From Marsupella aquatica (taxonomy: Eukaryota > Marchantiophyta), in the NCBI GenBank assembly GCA_973895155.1, contig OZ316894.1:19344001-19408000 (forward strand): a stretch of 64,000 bases of DNA, read 5' to 3'. A program made the translations under genes and the position numbers. Positions 1 through 14,880 of the stretch are shown piece by piece. Numbering within the stretch: position 1 is the stretch's first letter; each line of letters begins with the position of its first letter. The notes under the pieces were generated by a model. It worked only from the letters and a program-made list of their open reading frames with translations, was not told where the DNA came from and searched no databases.

Positions 1-620
1 ATCTTGATCAAAAAATTTCAAATATGATATTGATAAGTCTCATATTTATCTACAATTTAGTTGATTTAAATTTCCAAAAAGTTGTTATGAAATTTCCAAA
101 TCGTTAATAATATTCCAGAATTAGTGAAACTATTGATACAAGTTGAGCGAGCTCGTTCGGCTCACGTGAGCGAAGTCGCGTTATTGATGTTCCGCTTTTC
201 ATGACGAAGCCTGGTGATAGTGGAAGGAGGAGATGGCGACGGCCTAGTAGTCCCCTGTGCTCCCCTTCTCTCTCGTCTAGCAAGAGGGATTTAGATTTGT
301 TTTCATTTACTCAGGAGTCCTCCATCATCCGTTGTGAGTCTCTGTAAGGTGAAGGACCTTTCCATTTGGGGCCGAGGTTCCATAGTTGGTTAGTAGTTTG
401 GCAGGAGTTGATAACTGAGCTACGTTCATTTTTAACCCCCTTGCAGCTCTCGTTTCGCTTGGTGGCTGAGACTGAGCAATCGCTGTCTAATGGTTCATTG
501 TGACGAGTCTTTCCATGTATCTTGGAGGCTTCCAAGTATTTTGGAGTTTGAAAAATGTATTTTGGAGTTTGAAAAATGAACGTTGTGTAATCTGTTTTCC
601 AGACCAAATGTTTTGGGCCG
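1..620. other. AT-rich left edge, no gene recognised
   Basis: I see no convincing coding region or structured repeat here. A 98-codon open frame on the minus strand (311-607) has internally repetitive peptide and no recognisable domain, so I did not call it. The left boundary of the adjacent mobile element may lie in this stretch, but no terminal repeat could be fixed by eye. Confidence 0.4.
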
Positions 621-779
621 GTGACCTTAGCATTTAGTTTGGGGGGAGACTACACTTGTTTCACTGCTACTTAAGCAGAGCCCTTGCCTTAGTTTATTCA
701 CTTCTTCAGTGAGTTTGCTCTTGCCTCTCAGTGCTCCGCTCTGTCACTGCTTCCCATTGTTCTCAAGTCTCAGTGCTCA

Positions 780-1290
780 GCTCCTTCAGTGCATTTTCGT
801 TCAGTGCTCCAAGAAGGTTTGGTTCAGTGTTGGTTTTCATTCAGTGCTCCAGTGGGGTTTTGTGCAGTGCTGTGCTCTAGTGGGGTTTTGTTCAATGCTG
901 TGCTCCAGTGAGGTTTCGTTCAATGCTGTGCTCCGGAAGGGTGTGGTTCAGTGCTGTGCTCCAGAAGGGTGTCATTCAGTGTTGTGTTCTCAGTGCATTT
1001 GTTCAGTGCTGTGCTCCGGAAGGATGTCGTTCAGTGCTGTGTTCTTGGTGCACTCGTTCAATGCTGTGCTCCAAAAGGGTTTCATTCAGTGCTGTTCTCG
1101 ATGAGCTCGTTCAGTGTTGTGCTCCCGGTGCGCTCGTTCAGTGTTGTGCTCCCGGTGCACTCGTTCAGTGTTGTGCTCCCGTTCAGTGTTGTGTTCTTGG
1201 TGCGATCGTTCAGTGTTGTGTTCTAGGTGGGCTTGTTCAGTTCTGTGCTCCAGGGGCGCTCGTTTAGTGCTGTACTCTTGTGGGCTATCC
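780..1290 (+). repeat. ~30-bp tandem repeat tract upstream of Rep
   Basis: About 16 degenerate units built around GTTCAGTGCTGTGCTCC followed by a variable 10-14 bp spacer. Units begin with TTCAGTG or TTCAATG roughly every 30 bp. Because the unit has few stops, three overlapping open frames run across it on the plus strand; their peptides are just translations of the repeat and are not called as genes. The tract lies directly upstream of the transposase region and may be part of its promoter or a binding array for the element's Rep. Confidence 0.8.
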
Positions 1291-1499
1291 TAGTGCTTGG
1301 CCCTCAACTCTTAGTGAGTGTTTGCTTATCATTCTAACAAGTGCTATGCTAACAACTTGTGTTTTGTTTTGCTGTGATCTTGTGCTAACCTGTGTTGTGC
1401 TAACCAGTGCTCTGTTTTGCTGTGATCTTGTGCTTACCAGTGTGTTGCTAACCAGTGTTTTGTTCATTGTGACCAAGTTTGGCACAGTTTACAGCTCTA

Positions 1500-1859
1500 A
1501 TGTCCTCTGTCGAGTCACAGCTCCCAGAGGATGACTCTGATATTTCGCCTTACACAACATTGGATGTTGGTAATTTTATTTTAGAGAACATTGAGGCAAC
1601 AACCTCTCATTGTGTTAGGGACGTCCAATTCTGCTGGGTAGTTTGTCGCCAAGGAGAAGAGAAACTTCTGGCAGGTCCATTTAAGATACTAGAACGTACA
1701 GAGCAGACAGGGAAGGACGAAGTTATTGTTGAGTCCAAGGGGAAAGTGTATTTTATTGTGAAAGCTGACGATATTTATCTTGTGTTTTTGTTTGAGTATC
1801 GTGACTGTATTTGTGCATCTTCTCGTGAACTGTGTGCCCATCTTACATGGCTTCTTTGA
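1500..1859 (+). CDS. Small ORF of the Replitron-like element
   Basis: A 119-codon frame from the ATG at 1500 to the stop at 1857-1859. The first part is acidic; the middle has a mixed alpha/beta look. It overlaps the start of the Rep frame (ATG 1847) by 13 bases in a different frame. Two readings are possible: it is the N-terminal part of a longer Rep ORF separated by an old frameshift in the interval about 1780-1847, or it is a separate upstream protein. I recognise no named domain. I see no obvious intron joining the two frames, since there is no good acceptor just before 1847. Confidence 0.45.
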   Translation: MSSVESQLPEDDSDISPYTTLDVGNFILENIEATTSHCVRDVQFCWVVCRQGEEKLLAGPFKILERTEQTGKDEVIVESKGKVYFIVKADDIYLVFLFEYRDCICASSRELCAHLTWLL

Positions 1860-3163
1860 AGCGTAAAGCTCGTGTTGTGCAAGAGAAGGATGTCTCTTTG
1901 ATGGACAGTGTCATGGAACTGAGCATTACAGTAGGGTACCTTGGTGTAGATGTTCATGCTGAAGAACTGAACCTTATGAATGGATTGATAAGAGACCATT
2001 GCATATCTGGTCTTGTAGCATTAGAGAGAGGAGAACTAGAAAGTCATTTGCATATGCAAATGGTTGTGAGGGCCAGAACAAAGTCTGCTAGATCATTTGG
2101 TGTGCTTGTACGAAAATATATAGGCTGGCAGGGGATGAAGAATATGAATCCTGTAGGGAAAGTGATGTGTAAAAATCTTACCAATAGGCAATTACACACT
2201 TTTAAAGGAATGATTGGTTACTGTTTGAAAGATATGGGCATGGCTCATTTTCAGCATGCAATGTTTAATATCTCTGATGAAGATGTGATTGCAGGGAAAC
2301 AACTTCATTCAATCTATGGACATGCAGATTTAAAATCTAGAGTGACATTGACTAACAAGAATGTTGTAGAGAGAATGTATGTTTGGTACAAATATAAAAC
2401 TGAGAGACCTTTGCATGCTACTTTTGTTTCTACATTGACTGAAATGGTAAAATCTGGTATTTTTATACCGGCTTCTAGTTGGATAATACCATTGAATGGA
2501 CAGGGCATGGAAAAATCACGAATGACATGTCTCTGGAAATGTATTGTTGATCCTTGTAATGTAACTAAATGTGAGATTGGATAAGTTTTTGACAGGAAAC
2601 CTAGGACTGGCAGTTGGGGAAGATATCATAGTGATTCAGAACTTGGAGAGGATCCAGAATTGACCCCTAGGAGTACAGAGACAGAGCTCTCTCCCCAAAG
2701 GAGCTCTTTGAAGAAGTTGAAAGTGAAGACAGAATGTGATAGAAGGGTTCGTTTTGATGACATTTTCACAGAGTCTATCATTCCTGACAGGGGAGTTACA
2801 TATGGTGATCCCCTTGGTGAGTATGTGCCTTTGAAAGATAGACAAAGGATTCCAAAGCATGATTATCTTGAAACTATTAATTTGTTAGAGGAGAAGAATG
2901 TTGCAGGAATGAGAAAGGGGAAAGAGAAGATGGAAGATGTGGAGATGGAAGATGTGGCAGAGGTGGTATTGTTATCCTCTGATGATGAGGAAGTAATTCC
3001 TGCCCCTGTTTTTGAGGACAGGGGCCAGTCCAGTGAGAGGAAAAAAGGAAAAATTACCTTATTAAGAAAATCACTTTTCAGAGTGAAGACTGAGCCCAGA
3101 TCTCCTAGGACACATTGCAGGGGAGATGGGTTTGCTATGGAGCCCTTTCAAAATAATTGGTAA
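1847..3163 (+). pseudogene. Rep-type HUH endonuclease (transposase) with an in-frame stop
   Basis: HUH endonucleases nick one DNA strand and attach covalently to its 5' end through a tyrosine, starting rolling-circle-like copying. From ATG 1847, residues 56-71 read up to E-R-G-E-L-E-S-H-L-H-M-Q, giving the H-U-H motif (His67, Leu68, His69). Residues 124-129 are G-Y-C-L-K-D, matching the Y-x-x-K motif with Tyr125 as nucleophile and Lys128. The stretch S-I-T-V-G-Y (26-31) sits where motif I should be. This order and spacing resemble Replitron and CRESS-virus Reps. A TAA at 2582-2584 (codon 246) interrupts the frame, yet the same frame stays open for 193 more codons to 3163, so the intact protein would be about 438 residues, or longer if the upstream ORF belongs to it. 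No helicase follows. No other function is likely; the assignment to Replitrons rests on motif pattern, not a database search. Confidence 0.7.
2660..3163 (+). other. C-terminal tail of the transposase with SUMO-type motifs
   Basis: This is the part of the Rep frame after the premature stop. It is hydrophilic and looks disordered. It contains two copies of V-K-T-E (coding 2723-2734 and 3083-3094), which match the SUMO acceptor consensus (hydrophobic-K-x-E). Between them is V-V-L-L-S-S-D-D-E-E (2963-2992), which matches a SUMO-interaction motif with its usual serine/acidic flank. That the tail stays open without stops suggests the TAA arose late. Confidence 0.55.
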
Positions 3164-3284
3164 GCTTTTTCAATTCTCATTCAAGTTTCATTTGTGTGCT
3201 TGGAGTGGATGTGAGCATTGGGATGGGGGATTGGGTGTAGTGATAGTGGGTAGGTTAGGGGGGGTTCTTTGCTTGGAAGGCTGC

Positions 3285-3332
3285 ACCTCGGGGGTCTCAC
3301 TATATGGGGACCTCCCCATCACCTGCGATGTT
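3285..3332 (+). repeat. Repeated 3'-side motif of the Replitron-like element
   Basis: About 48 bp downstream of the Rep stop, with GGGGTCTCACTATAT followed by CTCCCCATCACCTG. A closely similar sequence lies in inverted orientation at about 36165-36213, with roughly 85 percent identity by eye. It is probably near the 3' end of a multicopy element. Confidence 0.55.
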
Positions 3333-3654
3333 TACAAGCCTCGGACCTCCTAAAATGTAAGAATTTTTTTTAATTTTTTAACCCCTATAAAGTTGGAATA
3401 TTCCAAGAATATTCCAAAAATTGGATTAAAAAGACCTTAATGTTCTTATAAGTCTCAAAATTGAATTAAAAAGACCCTATTGTTCTTCTACAAAAATTCT
3501 TAAGTCTTCCCTTAGAACCAATAAAATGACCCTATCCTTCGTCGCACGTGATATGCCATTTTTGTGAAAGTGAAACCCCCGAGGGCTGCACCTGCAGTTT
3601 GGGGTTCAATTCCCCATCAGAGATTTGTTCATTACACTAAAATAGTAGAATATC

Positions 3655-3880
3655 ATATTGGTGGATTATTGATATAGGGTCCATTTTTTTATCACGTTGG
3701 AGAAGACGCTAGCTATTTCCCAATGTTTGAGAATACACTCGGCTACTTTCATTTCCATATTGGTGATTATTGATATAGGGTCCATTTTTTATCACGTTGG
3801 AGAAGACACTCCTTGAGAAGACACTTGCTATTTTCATTTCCCAATATTTGAGAATACACTCGGCTACTTTCATTTCCCAA
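3655..3880. repeat. 102-bp tandem duplication
   Basis: The segment starting ATATTGGTGGATTATTGATA at 3655 is repeated from 3757. Both copies carry the same run through the ATCACGTTGGAGAAGAC core to the ACACTCGGCTACTTTCATTT end. The second copy has an extra internal 15-bp duplication. It has no coding content. Confidence 0.8.
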
Positions 3881-6800
3881 GGAAACAGGGTGATATCCAA
3901 AATGATTTTAAGGGGGTGCCATGGAACACTCATTTTCCTTAAAGGGGTAGTTTTAAAATTGGCAGCCTTGGTTTTATTAAAAATTATAAGGGCCTAAAAT
4001 AATTCAAAGAACACTTCCATTTGATACTGTTAAGTACATTATCAATTACATTAATGCAAAAAAAAATTACAATCAAAAACATGAAACGACGCTTCACCAT
4101 ATAGCAGCATCAAAAAAAATCAAAATAGGCTTGTTATAAAACTTCTTTACGGATATGCTGAAGCAATCCAGAGAGTACACTTATTGTGCTTGCCTTGACT
4201 AATTTGGCACACAACACTCTTGATTGGGACATACCTATTGATGGTACCAACTATTCCTGTCTTTCATTGCTTGATAACCTAGTAATTAGTTTTGAAGGTA
4301 TATGTTTAATGGACCCGCTCTCGACTGTTTCTTATCTAATCAATCCCCTATGTCAGACTGCCCCAATGGACCCCCCTTGACAAGTCCTTCCCGATAGTTA
4401 TTGGGAAGAGCACTATAGGGAGATTTTACCAGGGTGAACTCTAATTTTCTCTCATATGAGCCTGTAGTCAAGCCAGTGGTATGTCGAAGTTGTGTCGAGA
4501 TAAGAGTCGGTCCACAGTCCACGCGTGATAAGATTGAATGACACCGGACGCAGTCGTGGGTACTTTTGTGTTTGAAGACATAACTAGTATGATCTTTAAA
4601 CATTTAGGGATTAGTCTCCAGCCGGGTCTCCATTTGTCTGAAGTTTAGAGGTAATAAAACTGGGCTGCTATCTCCATAATGTTCAGGTAGACTGTAATTT
4701 TAATACACGGCATGTCATGAACCACAAACTATCAAAGGGGGTTGATTGGGTAACAAACAGACTTTGGGGGGTCGATTGGGGCAGATCTGTACATAGGAGG
4801 TCCATGACTAAAGTAGGAAACTGTTGAGAGGGGGTTTGATTAAGCATATACCTCTTAGTTTTGCATTCAACAGCCCAAATGTAATCATGTGGCCAAAATG
4901 TTGTGGAAAACTTATTTTTCCCTTGAAAGGCTATTTTCGAAATTGGTCACAAGCACATGTTTTTACTGGATGGCAGTAATATAAGTACTGACTCTCAGAA
5001 AATATTCTGGCTGGGAAAAACTCTGCAGCTCCAAAAAGTACATTTAATTAAGTTTTCATGGCCAACGACTGCAAATCAGGTTCCTACTATGGGAAGTTGA
5101 GTGCCGGACCCATTTCCTCAAATAGTATATTTTTGGGTTTCAAAGTAACCGCTTTTTGGAACACACAAAAAGCTTGGCGAGAACCTGGGCTTACACTAAA
5201 CTAAACCTAAACCCTAAACATGTTTTTCATGCCAGAAGGTGGTAACTTACTTATTTATTTCTGATACACCTCAATTCCAGGAGTACTAAGTCTTGTGTAT
5301 ACCTGTGTGTTGCAGCTTTTGGTCCAGGGCAGACCAAGGGGCAGACAAAGGTAGTGGCAAATGAATGCTGCTCAGCTGCTGCTCCGGCTGTTTTGAGATG
5401 GCGCTTGCATTTCACATCTACCTGCTGTCACACATCTTGATACTTTCTTGATATTCAACTTAGCTTAGCTTCTCTCAACTTCTTGTGCATAGTTGAGCAG
5501 GTCCTTAATTAAAGTCAAAATTGGGAAGGTTTTGGGTTCCATGAATATTTATTGGAAGTGGGGGTGGGACACTCACTACCACTCCAAGTGGCTGGAAACA
5601 TGTTCCACAGCAGACCCTGGTTCCCACTAATGAGTTCACATAGTCAATGCCATTATTTGGGGTCTGGCTTTCAATGACATTCCGTGCCAAGCTTGTTGGT
5701 TACAAAATAAGCCCTTCACAGAGACCTCGCAAGGATGGCAAAAGAAAAGAAGTGGTTCAGTGTACATGAACCTGTTTGTCTTAGACCTAACTCAGCAACA
5801 ACAAATTGGATGGACTTTGTCAAAACTATGTCAGACCCAATTAAGGCTATGCCACATATTAACTAACCATCAAGACTGGCAAAACGTTTTAAGAGGTGGC
5901 TTTGAACACGGTTAAGGAGAATTTAGGATTTCTGTTGAACTTTTTATTTCCTCTTCTTCCTAGTGACAAGAATGTATAACCCATAGAGTTCTGTGACCTA
6001 GCTTAACAATAAAGTTATCATCTTTTTTGCAAACATCCAAGAAGGAGCCCTAAATGCAAGCTAAGTCAAAAGTAAGGTCAAGGTCAACACAAAACCCTAA
6101 CTAAGAAGACTAAAATGTGAAGTGTGATAAAGTTACCGCGGCTCCCTTTGTAGTTCAAGATCAAGATGTGGAATGAAAAGTGTGATACATTTCTTGTACT
6201 TCTTTTGCAATTCCAAGAATGAGATTTGGAAGGTAGGTGAGATAAATTTCTCCAGAAAGCAGATGGAATGCAGAGAGAAAAGGACAGGCTTTCCCCACTT
6301 TCTTGGAGAAGCCTGAGAATTATTTGGGCAATATCATTTTATGTTAGCAATGATTTTATACAATAACACTATTATTCAATTGGTATCAATCAGTGCTTCA
6401 AAATGAGTACAAACATGACTAGCGTTGGATTTTTATTGACTGAGTTATCCTTCTTAGTTTTGCAAAAAATAAGATATGACTTGTTACCAATCTTTGTAAT
6501 GGGAAAAACCTGTAGTTTTGTATTACTTTGGATTCCCCCTCCTATATATTTGGGTACTCTAGGTCAACCCCCAAGTTTAGATCCTTTAGCTACAAATTTT
6601 GAGCACAAACTTTTATCTGAATTATAACCTTCTAGGTGAAGACAACATAAGACCAGTATTAAATTGGGCTTCATAGAAGTGCAGAAATGAATGATGGAAT
6701 GCTAAGAGGGATAAATTTATTGCACTTATTGTGGGAGTTCAAAAAGACTAGATGGAATGCCAAGAGAAATAAATCTCCCTTTCTTGCTTGCGCACCAGGA

Positions 6801-6980
6801 AGTGACACAAATGCAAACTGGTAAATTATTGGTCTCCCCCTTGGTTTGGATCCTGTCTAAAGGCATCTGGATAAAATGACCTGATAATTAACTTAGTTTT
6901 GGGGGCTTATTAGTACTTTAGGCAAGTTCGAGATAGGATCCAGCAGGGCCCTAACCACCATACCCCTTCAAGCCCCATTT
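3880..6980. other. Intergenic, no gene recognised
   Basis: About 3 kb without a supportable gene. It holds a short telomere-like run (about 5195-5219, ACTAAACCTAAACCCTAAAC-type) and scattered weak repeats. The open frames here are short, lack domains and overlap on both strands. Confidence 0.5.
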
Positions 6981-7008
6981 TTGGGTCCCCGGCCTTTAGA
7001 AAAGGGTC

Positions 7009-7300
7009 CCTCTATTGGATCTCCTGGGGATCTTGTCTCCCAGTTTTGTTCTTTGGCAGTCAGGCCCCTTCATTGGGTCTTTTCCCAGTTTTGTTCTTTG
7101 GCAGTCAGGCCCCTTTATGGGTCTTCTGCCAGTTTTGTAATTCTGCAGTCAGGCCCCTTTATTGGGTCTTCTCCCAGTTTTGTTATTTGGCAGTCAAGCC
7201 CCTTTATTGGTCTTTTCCCAGTTTTGTTATTCGGCAGTCAGGTCCCTTTATTGGGTCTTCTCCCAGTTTTGTTCTTTGGCAGTCAAGCCCCTTCATTAGA
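7009..7300 (+). repeat. ~50-bp tandem repeat (six units)
   Basis: Six units with the pattern CCCCTTTATTGGGTCTTC, then CCCAGTTTTGTT, then TTTGGCAGTCAGG. The two long open frames across this tract are translations of the repeat. The same unit motif appears singly or in short runs at about 7657-7708, 28285-28630 and 32590-32663, and inverted near 33300-33360 and 43797-43862, so it belongs to a dispersed family. Confidence 0.8.
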
Positions 7301-7530
7301 GAATCTCAAACTTGTTGTTTCCCATTTTTTCTCAGTCAGCTATTCTAATAAATCTACACCCACATTGTAGACTGAAACCCAACTTTCAGGCCAACTTAAT
7401 CCGTGGGGTTTCAGGTTTGAGATGGGTTTCAGTACGCTCCCACAAGTCAATTAGTTGCTGATGCATTCTGCACAAAGCAACTTTTGGTGTAGACGCCTGT
7501 GTGCTAACACCCAAGTTACTGATAATCATG
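7296..7530 (+). repeat. Dispersed repeat family F1, copy 1
   Basis: It shares with 35581-35880 the order TCTCAAACTTG, a CCAACTTT-type block, GGGTTTCAGGTTTGAGATGG with GTTTCA after it, and GCAAAGCAAC-TTTGGTG. More distant copies lie at about 42690-42870, 43020-43290 and 43870-44140. No protein is encoded. It looks like a short non-autonomous element or part of one. Confidence 0.6.
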
Positions 7531-8063
7531 TATTGTCATGTATTGTGAGAACCTCATATTTTTGATCCGTGACACCGCCCCCCTTCCCCCGGCCTCCCGC
7601 CCCCCCCCCCTCCTACACACATGAAACCTCCTGGAATGAGGAGGCTTGAAATGCACTATTGGGTCTCCTCCGTTTGGACCCTGTATACCAATTTTGGTTT
7701 TTGGCACTCTAATATATCCTCTGGATGGAATGGGAATCTACGAAAGAGCTTTCCCACGCGACACCCCTTCCTCATTGGTGGCTGTTTAGTTGAAGTGGTC
7801 GGCCTTTTTGATTCGAAGGAAATGGAGCTTGAAGAAAAAGGGGTCACCAACTGGAGCTAGCAAAAAAAAGGGGTGACCCCACTCTTCGTTGCGTTGTTTG
7901 CACAAAGAGAACTTGTGCTGTGAGTCCCGTTCTCGACAGCCAATTATATTCATACTCATCGAAGGGGAATTGTAGGGCCTGCCATCTGTGATGGATAGTC
8001 AGTCGAAATTGGTTGAAAGTCGACAGTCAAACGATGGAGGTCGGCAGTGGGGGACGGGAATGC
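7530..8063. other. Upstream region of the ADH gene
   Basis: It contains a C-rich tract (about 7573-7612), one isolated unit of the ~50-bp dispersed motif (about 7657-7708), and then unique sequence leading into the TATA box. No gene is supported. Confidence 0.5.
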
Positions 8064-8070
8064 TATATAA
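8064..8070 (+). promoter_or_regulatory. TATA box of the ADH gene
   Basis: TATATAA in the context TGCTATATAAGGC, about 340 bp upstream of the ADH start codon. Transcription probably starts near 8095, giving a 5'UTR of about 315 nt with several upstream ATGs. Confidence 0.6.
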
Positions 8071-8411
8071 GGCTGTGAATCCAGAGAGCTCAGCTCACAT
8101 CAAGGATTTCTGCGCTGAGGTGGGGATCCTGGCAGTGCCTTATTCATCCAGAAAGTTGTGGCCCATCGAGAACTGCTCCGTTGAATTGTTCGTTTGAAAA
8201 TTTGAAAACATTGGAATCGGGATTTTGGTGGTAAAGTCGGCTCAACCCAATTCCTTCACCAGAGAGTCATTCGGCGGAGAGGGACAATTCTTAAGGCGGG
8301 GTGTTTTGGACAAGGCAACGAAGAAGTGGGGACGTCGAGCTTTGGCAAGCGACACCCGGATTAAGCAGAGTGTCCAAGTTTCCACAGAGAGACGGAGTGG
8401 GAGCAGGAAGC

Positions 8412-13185
<4,774 letters not shown>

Positions 13186-13700
13186 TAAGGGAGCCTATTG
13201 ATCAACGGAGATTTTGCCCAGATGAAATTGCAATGAGGGAAGTACGAGCCTGCCAATTGCCCAGTGACAAGCCACTGACCTGATGCTAATCAACATCAGA
13301 TTCACGGCTCAGTACCTTGACTAGAAAGTGGAAGATCAGTGGTCTATTGCCAAGAAGCTCTGTGGAGTAGCTAGATCAGGTTGCGATTCCGATTTGGGCA
13401 GTTCCACGAACACTCTTCTCATGTGATTACAACTTCCATTGTTGTCAAAATAAGAACTCTTTACCTCCCTTCAACTTAAAGTTGTCTAGCGATTTGCGCA
13501 CTGATCTATAATAAAAGGCCATGAATTCTCAATATGCGAGGCTCGACAAAAGCCGCAATTGATCATTGGCTTGAGGAAGAGACAATCTTCTAATTTCGGG
13601 ATTCCGGATGTACACTTCCACTATGATCTTGTGGATACCAAAATTCAAAGTTGTCAATTGTGGCTTTTGTCACTCTAAAGAACTTCGAGACTAATACTAA
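13186..13700. other. ADH 3' flank
   Basis: Downstream flank that includes the ADH 3'UTR. Nothing else was recognised. An AATAAAA at 13510-13516 is a candidate polyadenylation signal on the plus strand. Confidence 0.4.
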
Positions 13701-14880
13701 TCTCATAACTCCATTTGCAACCTTCCAACTTTGGTTCCAAGCCGCCTGTGCATACTGGTGAGGACAAAAATGAACAAGCCATGTCTTTTTAACTCAGCTC
13801 CAAGCATCTGTAAAGTGGAACATATCACATTGATTGCGGCACTAGGTCTGGCAGAAATTGGTTTTGTCAGGAGCCAGAGTCCCTGCCCATGTTGGTCCAA
13901 TGCCTGGGATAGGTTGACAAGGTTCTGCTGGAATGATTCAGCAAAGTACAGCACAGTACTGACAAGCTGATTTAATCAATGGGCAAAGTTAGAAGGAAGG
14001 CATGACGTCATCGTTACATCTTGAGGCACTGTTGCCTTTTCTAAAACAACAATAATAAAGGGGGAATGCATGATGCCCTGTATTTCTTCAACGGTAAAAA
14101 TGTGAATCTCTTACCTTCTCAGAAGGCTTACCCTAAATGTAGCAACAATGGGCATTTAAAGTGGTTGGCCAGGTGACAGCATTGACAAACTTGTTGGCTG
14201 TTGAGTGCATTGCTGTGTTTAGTCTACAAAATAATGTCATGTGAAAATCGCTACAAGAAGTCTGTGAATGATGTGTTTGGTGTGCAAATATCATATGCAA
14301 CCTCTACATTAGAGCATACGCACACCCCACCCTCCATCAGGGTCTAGCCAGTTATCTACAGCGTCTCTTGGAGCATGGACATTTTTCTAGTTGCACTGGT
14401 TACTGGTATCCTTATATTTTTTCCAGGACAGGTCACTGGAGGAAATGCAGACTAGAAAATCAGGCATTTTGTCGATCAGCAAAAAGGTTTTCTCATCCTT
14501 GCCAAACTCCATTGTAGCATTGCCACACGCTCGAATTGAAGAAGAATTTTCCCTTTCCCTCCGTACTCTGCGCAATACACATCGCAACCACCCTGTGCTT
14601 TGTGACAGGAGCATGCCCAAATGGCAGCCACTGGTGCATGACAATTTTTTGTCTGGGAGAGCTCAACAATCCCGGCCTGCATTGTAGTCTCTCAACAAGG
14701 GCCCCAGGTAAACTGGCGCGGCTGCTCTAAGTGGCAGAAAAGATTCAACAGACAGTCTACAAAAGTGAAATGCGCCATTATGCTAGACTGCTCCTGATCG
14801 ATGATGAACTTGGCAGTCCCCACCTTATAAGCACCTGCAGTCTGGTCCTTTGACAGAGTGATCTGGATGTCCTAGTGCAA
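13700..14880 (-). pseudogene. Degenerate coding remnant, family unknown
   Basis: On the minus strand, 14880 down to about 14480 gives roughly 130 codons in one frame with a single internal stop. The peptide is protein-like and Cys/His-containing (fragments such as AGAYKVGTAKFIIDQ, AAIWACSCHKAQGG and KILLQFERVAML). A second open stretch, about 13954-13703, also reads like protein (NLVNLSQALDQHGQG). The stops and the lack of clean exon borders suggest an old pseudogene or a transposon-derived ORF. I could not place it in a family; it could also be chance. Confidence 0.3.

Larger units (their letters stand above)
620..3350 (+). mobile_element. Replitron-like HUH transposon, decayed copy
   Basis: What is seen: a ~30-bp tandem-repeat tract (about 780-1290), a small ORF (1500-1859), then a Rep-like ORF (1847-3163) with an H-U-H motif and a Y-x-x-K motif, followed by a short 3' segment. 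One motif of that 3' segment (about 3285-3332) recurs inverted near 36165-36213, as expected of a multicopy element. Known: Replitrons are eukaryotic transposons encoding only a single-tyrosine HUH Rep, without the helicase of Helitrons; they reach high copy number in non-seed plants. Inferred: this is one such element, inactive because of an in-frame stop. Element ends are approximate; I found no helicase domain, no terminal inverted repeats and no long terminal repeats. Confidence 0.6.

Noticed and set aside
709-1267. Three overlapping long plus-strand ORFs
   Set aside because: They translate the same 30-bp repeat in three frames; the peptides are repeats of SVVLP-, AVLQK- or CCAP-like units, not proteins.
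3598-3615. tRNA T-arm or pol III B-box look-alike (GGGGTTCAATTCCCC)
   Set aside because: No cloverleaf or A-box could be fitted upstream; the match is too short to call a tRNA or SINE.
6981-7370. ORFs of 100-129 codons
   Set aside because: They follow the ~50-bp tandem repeat, and both frames show the same repeating peptide.
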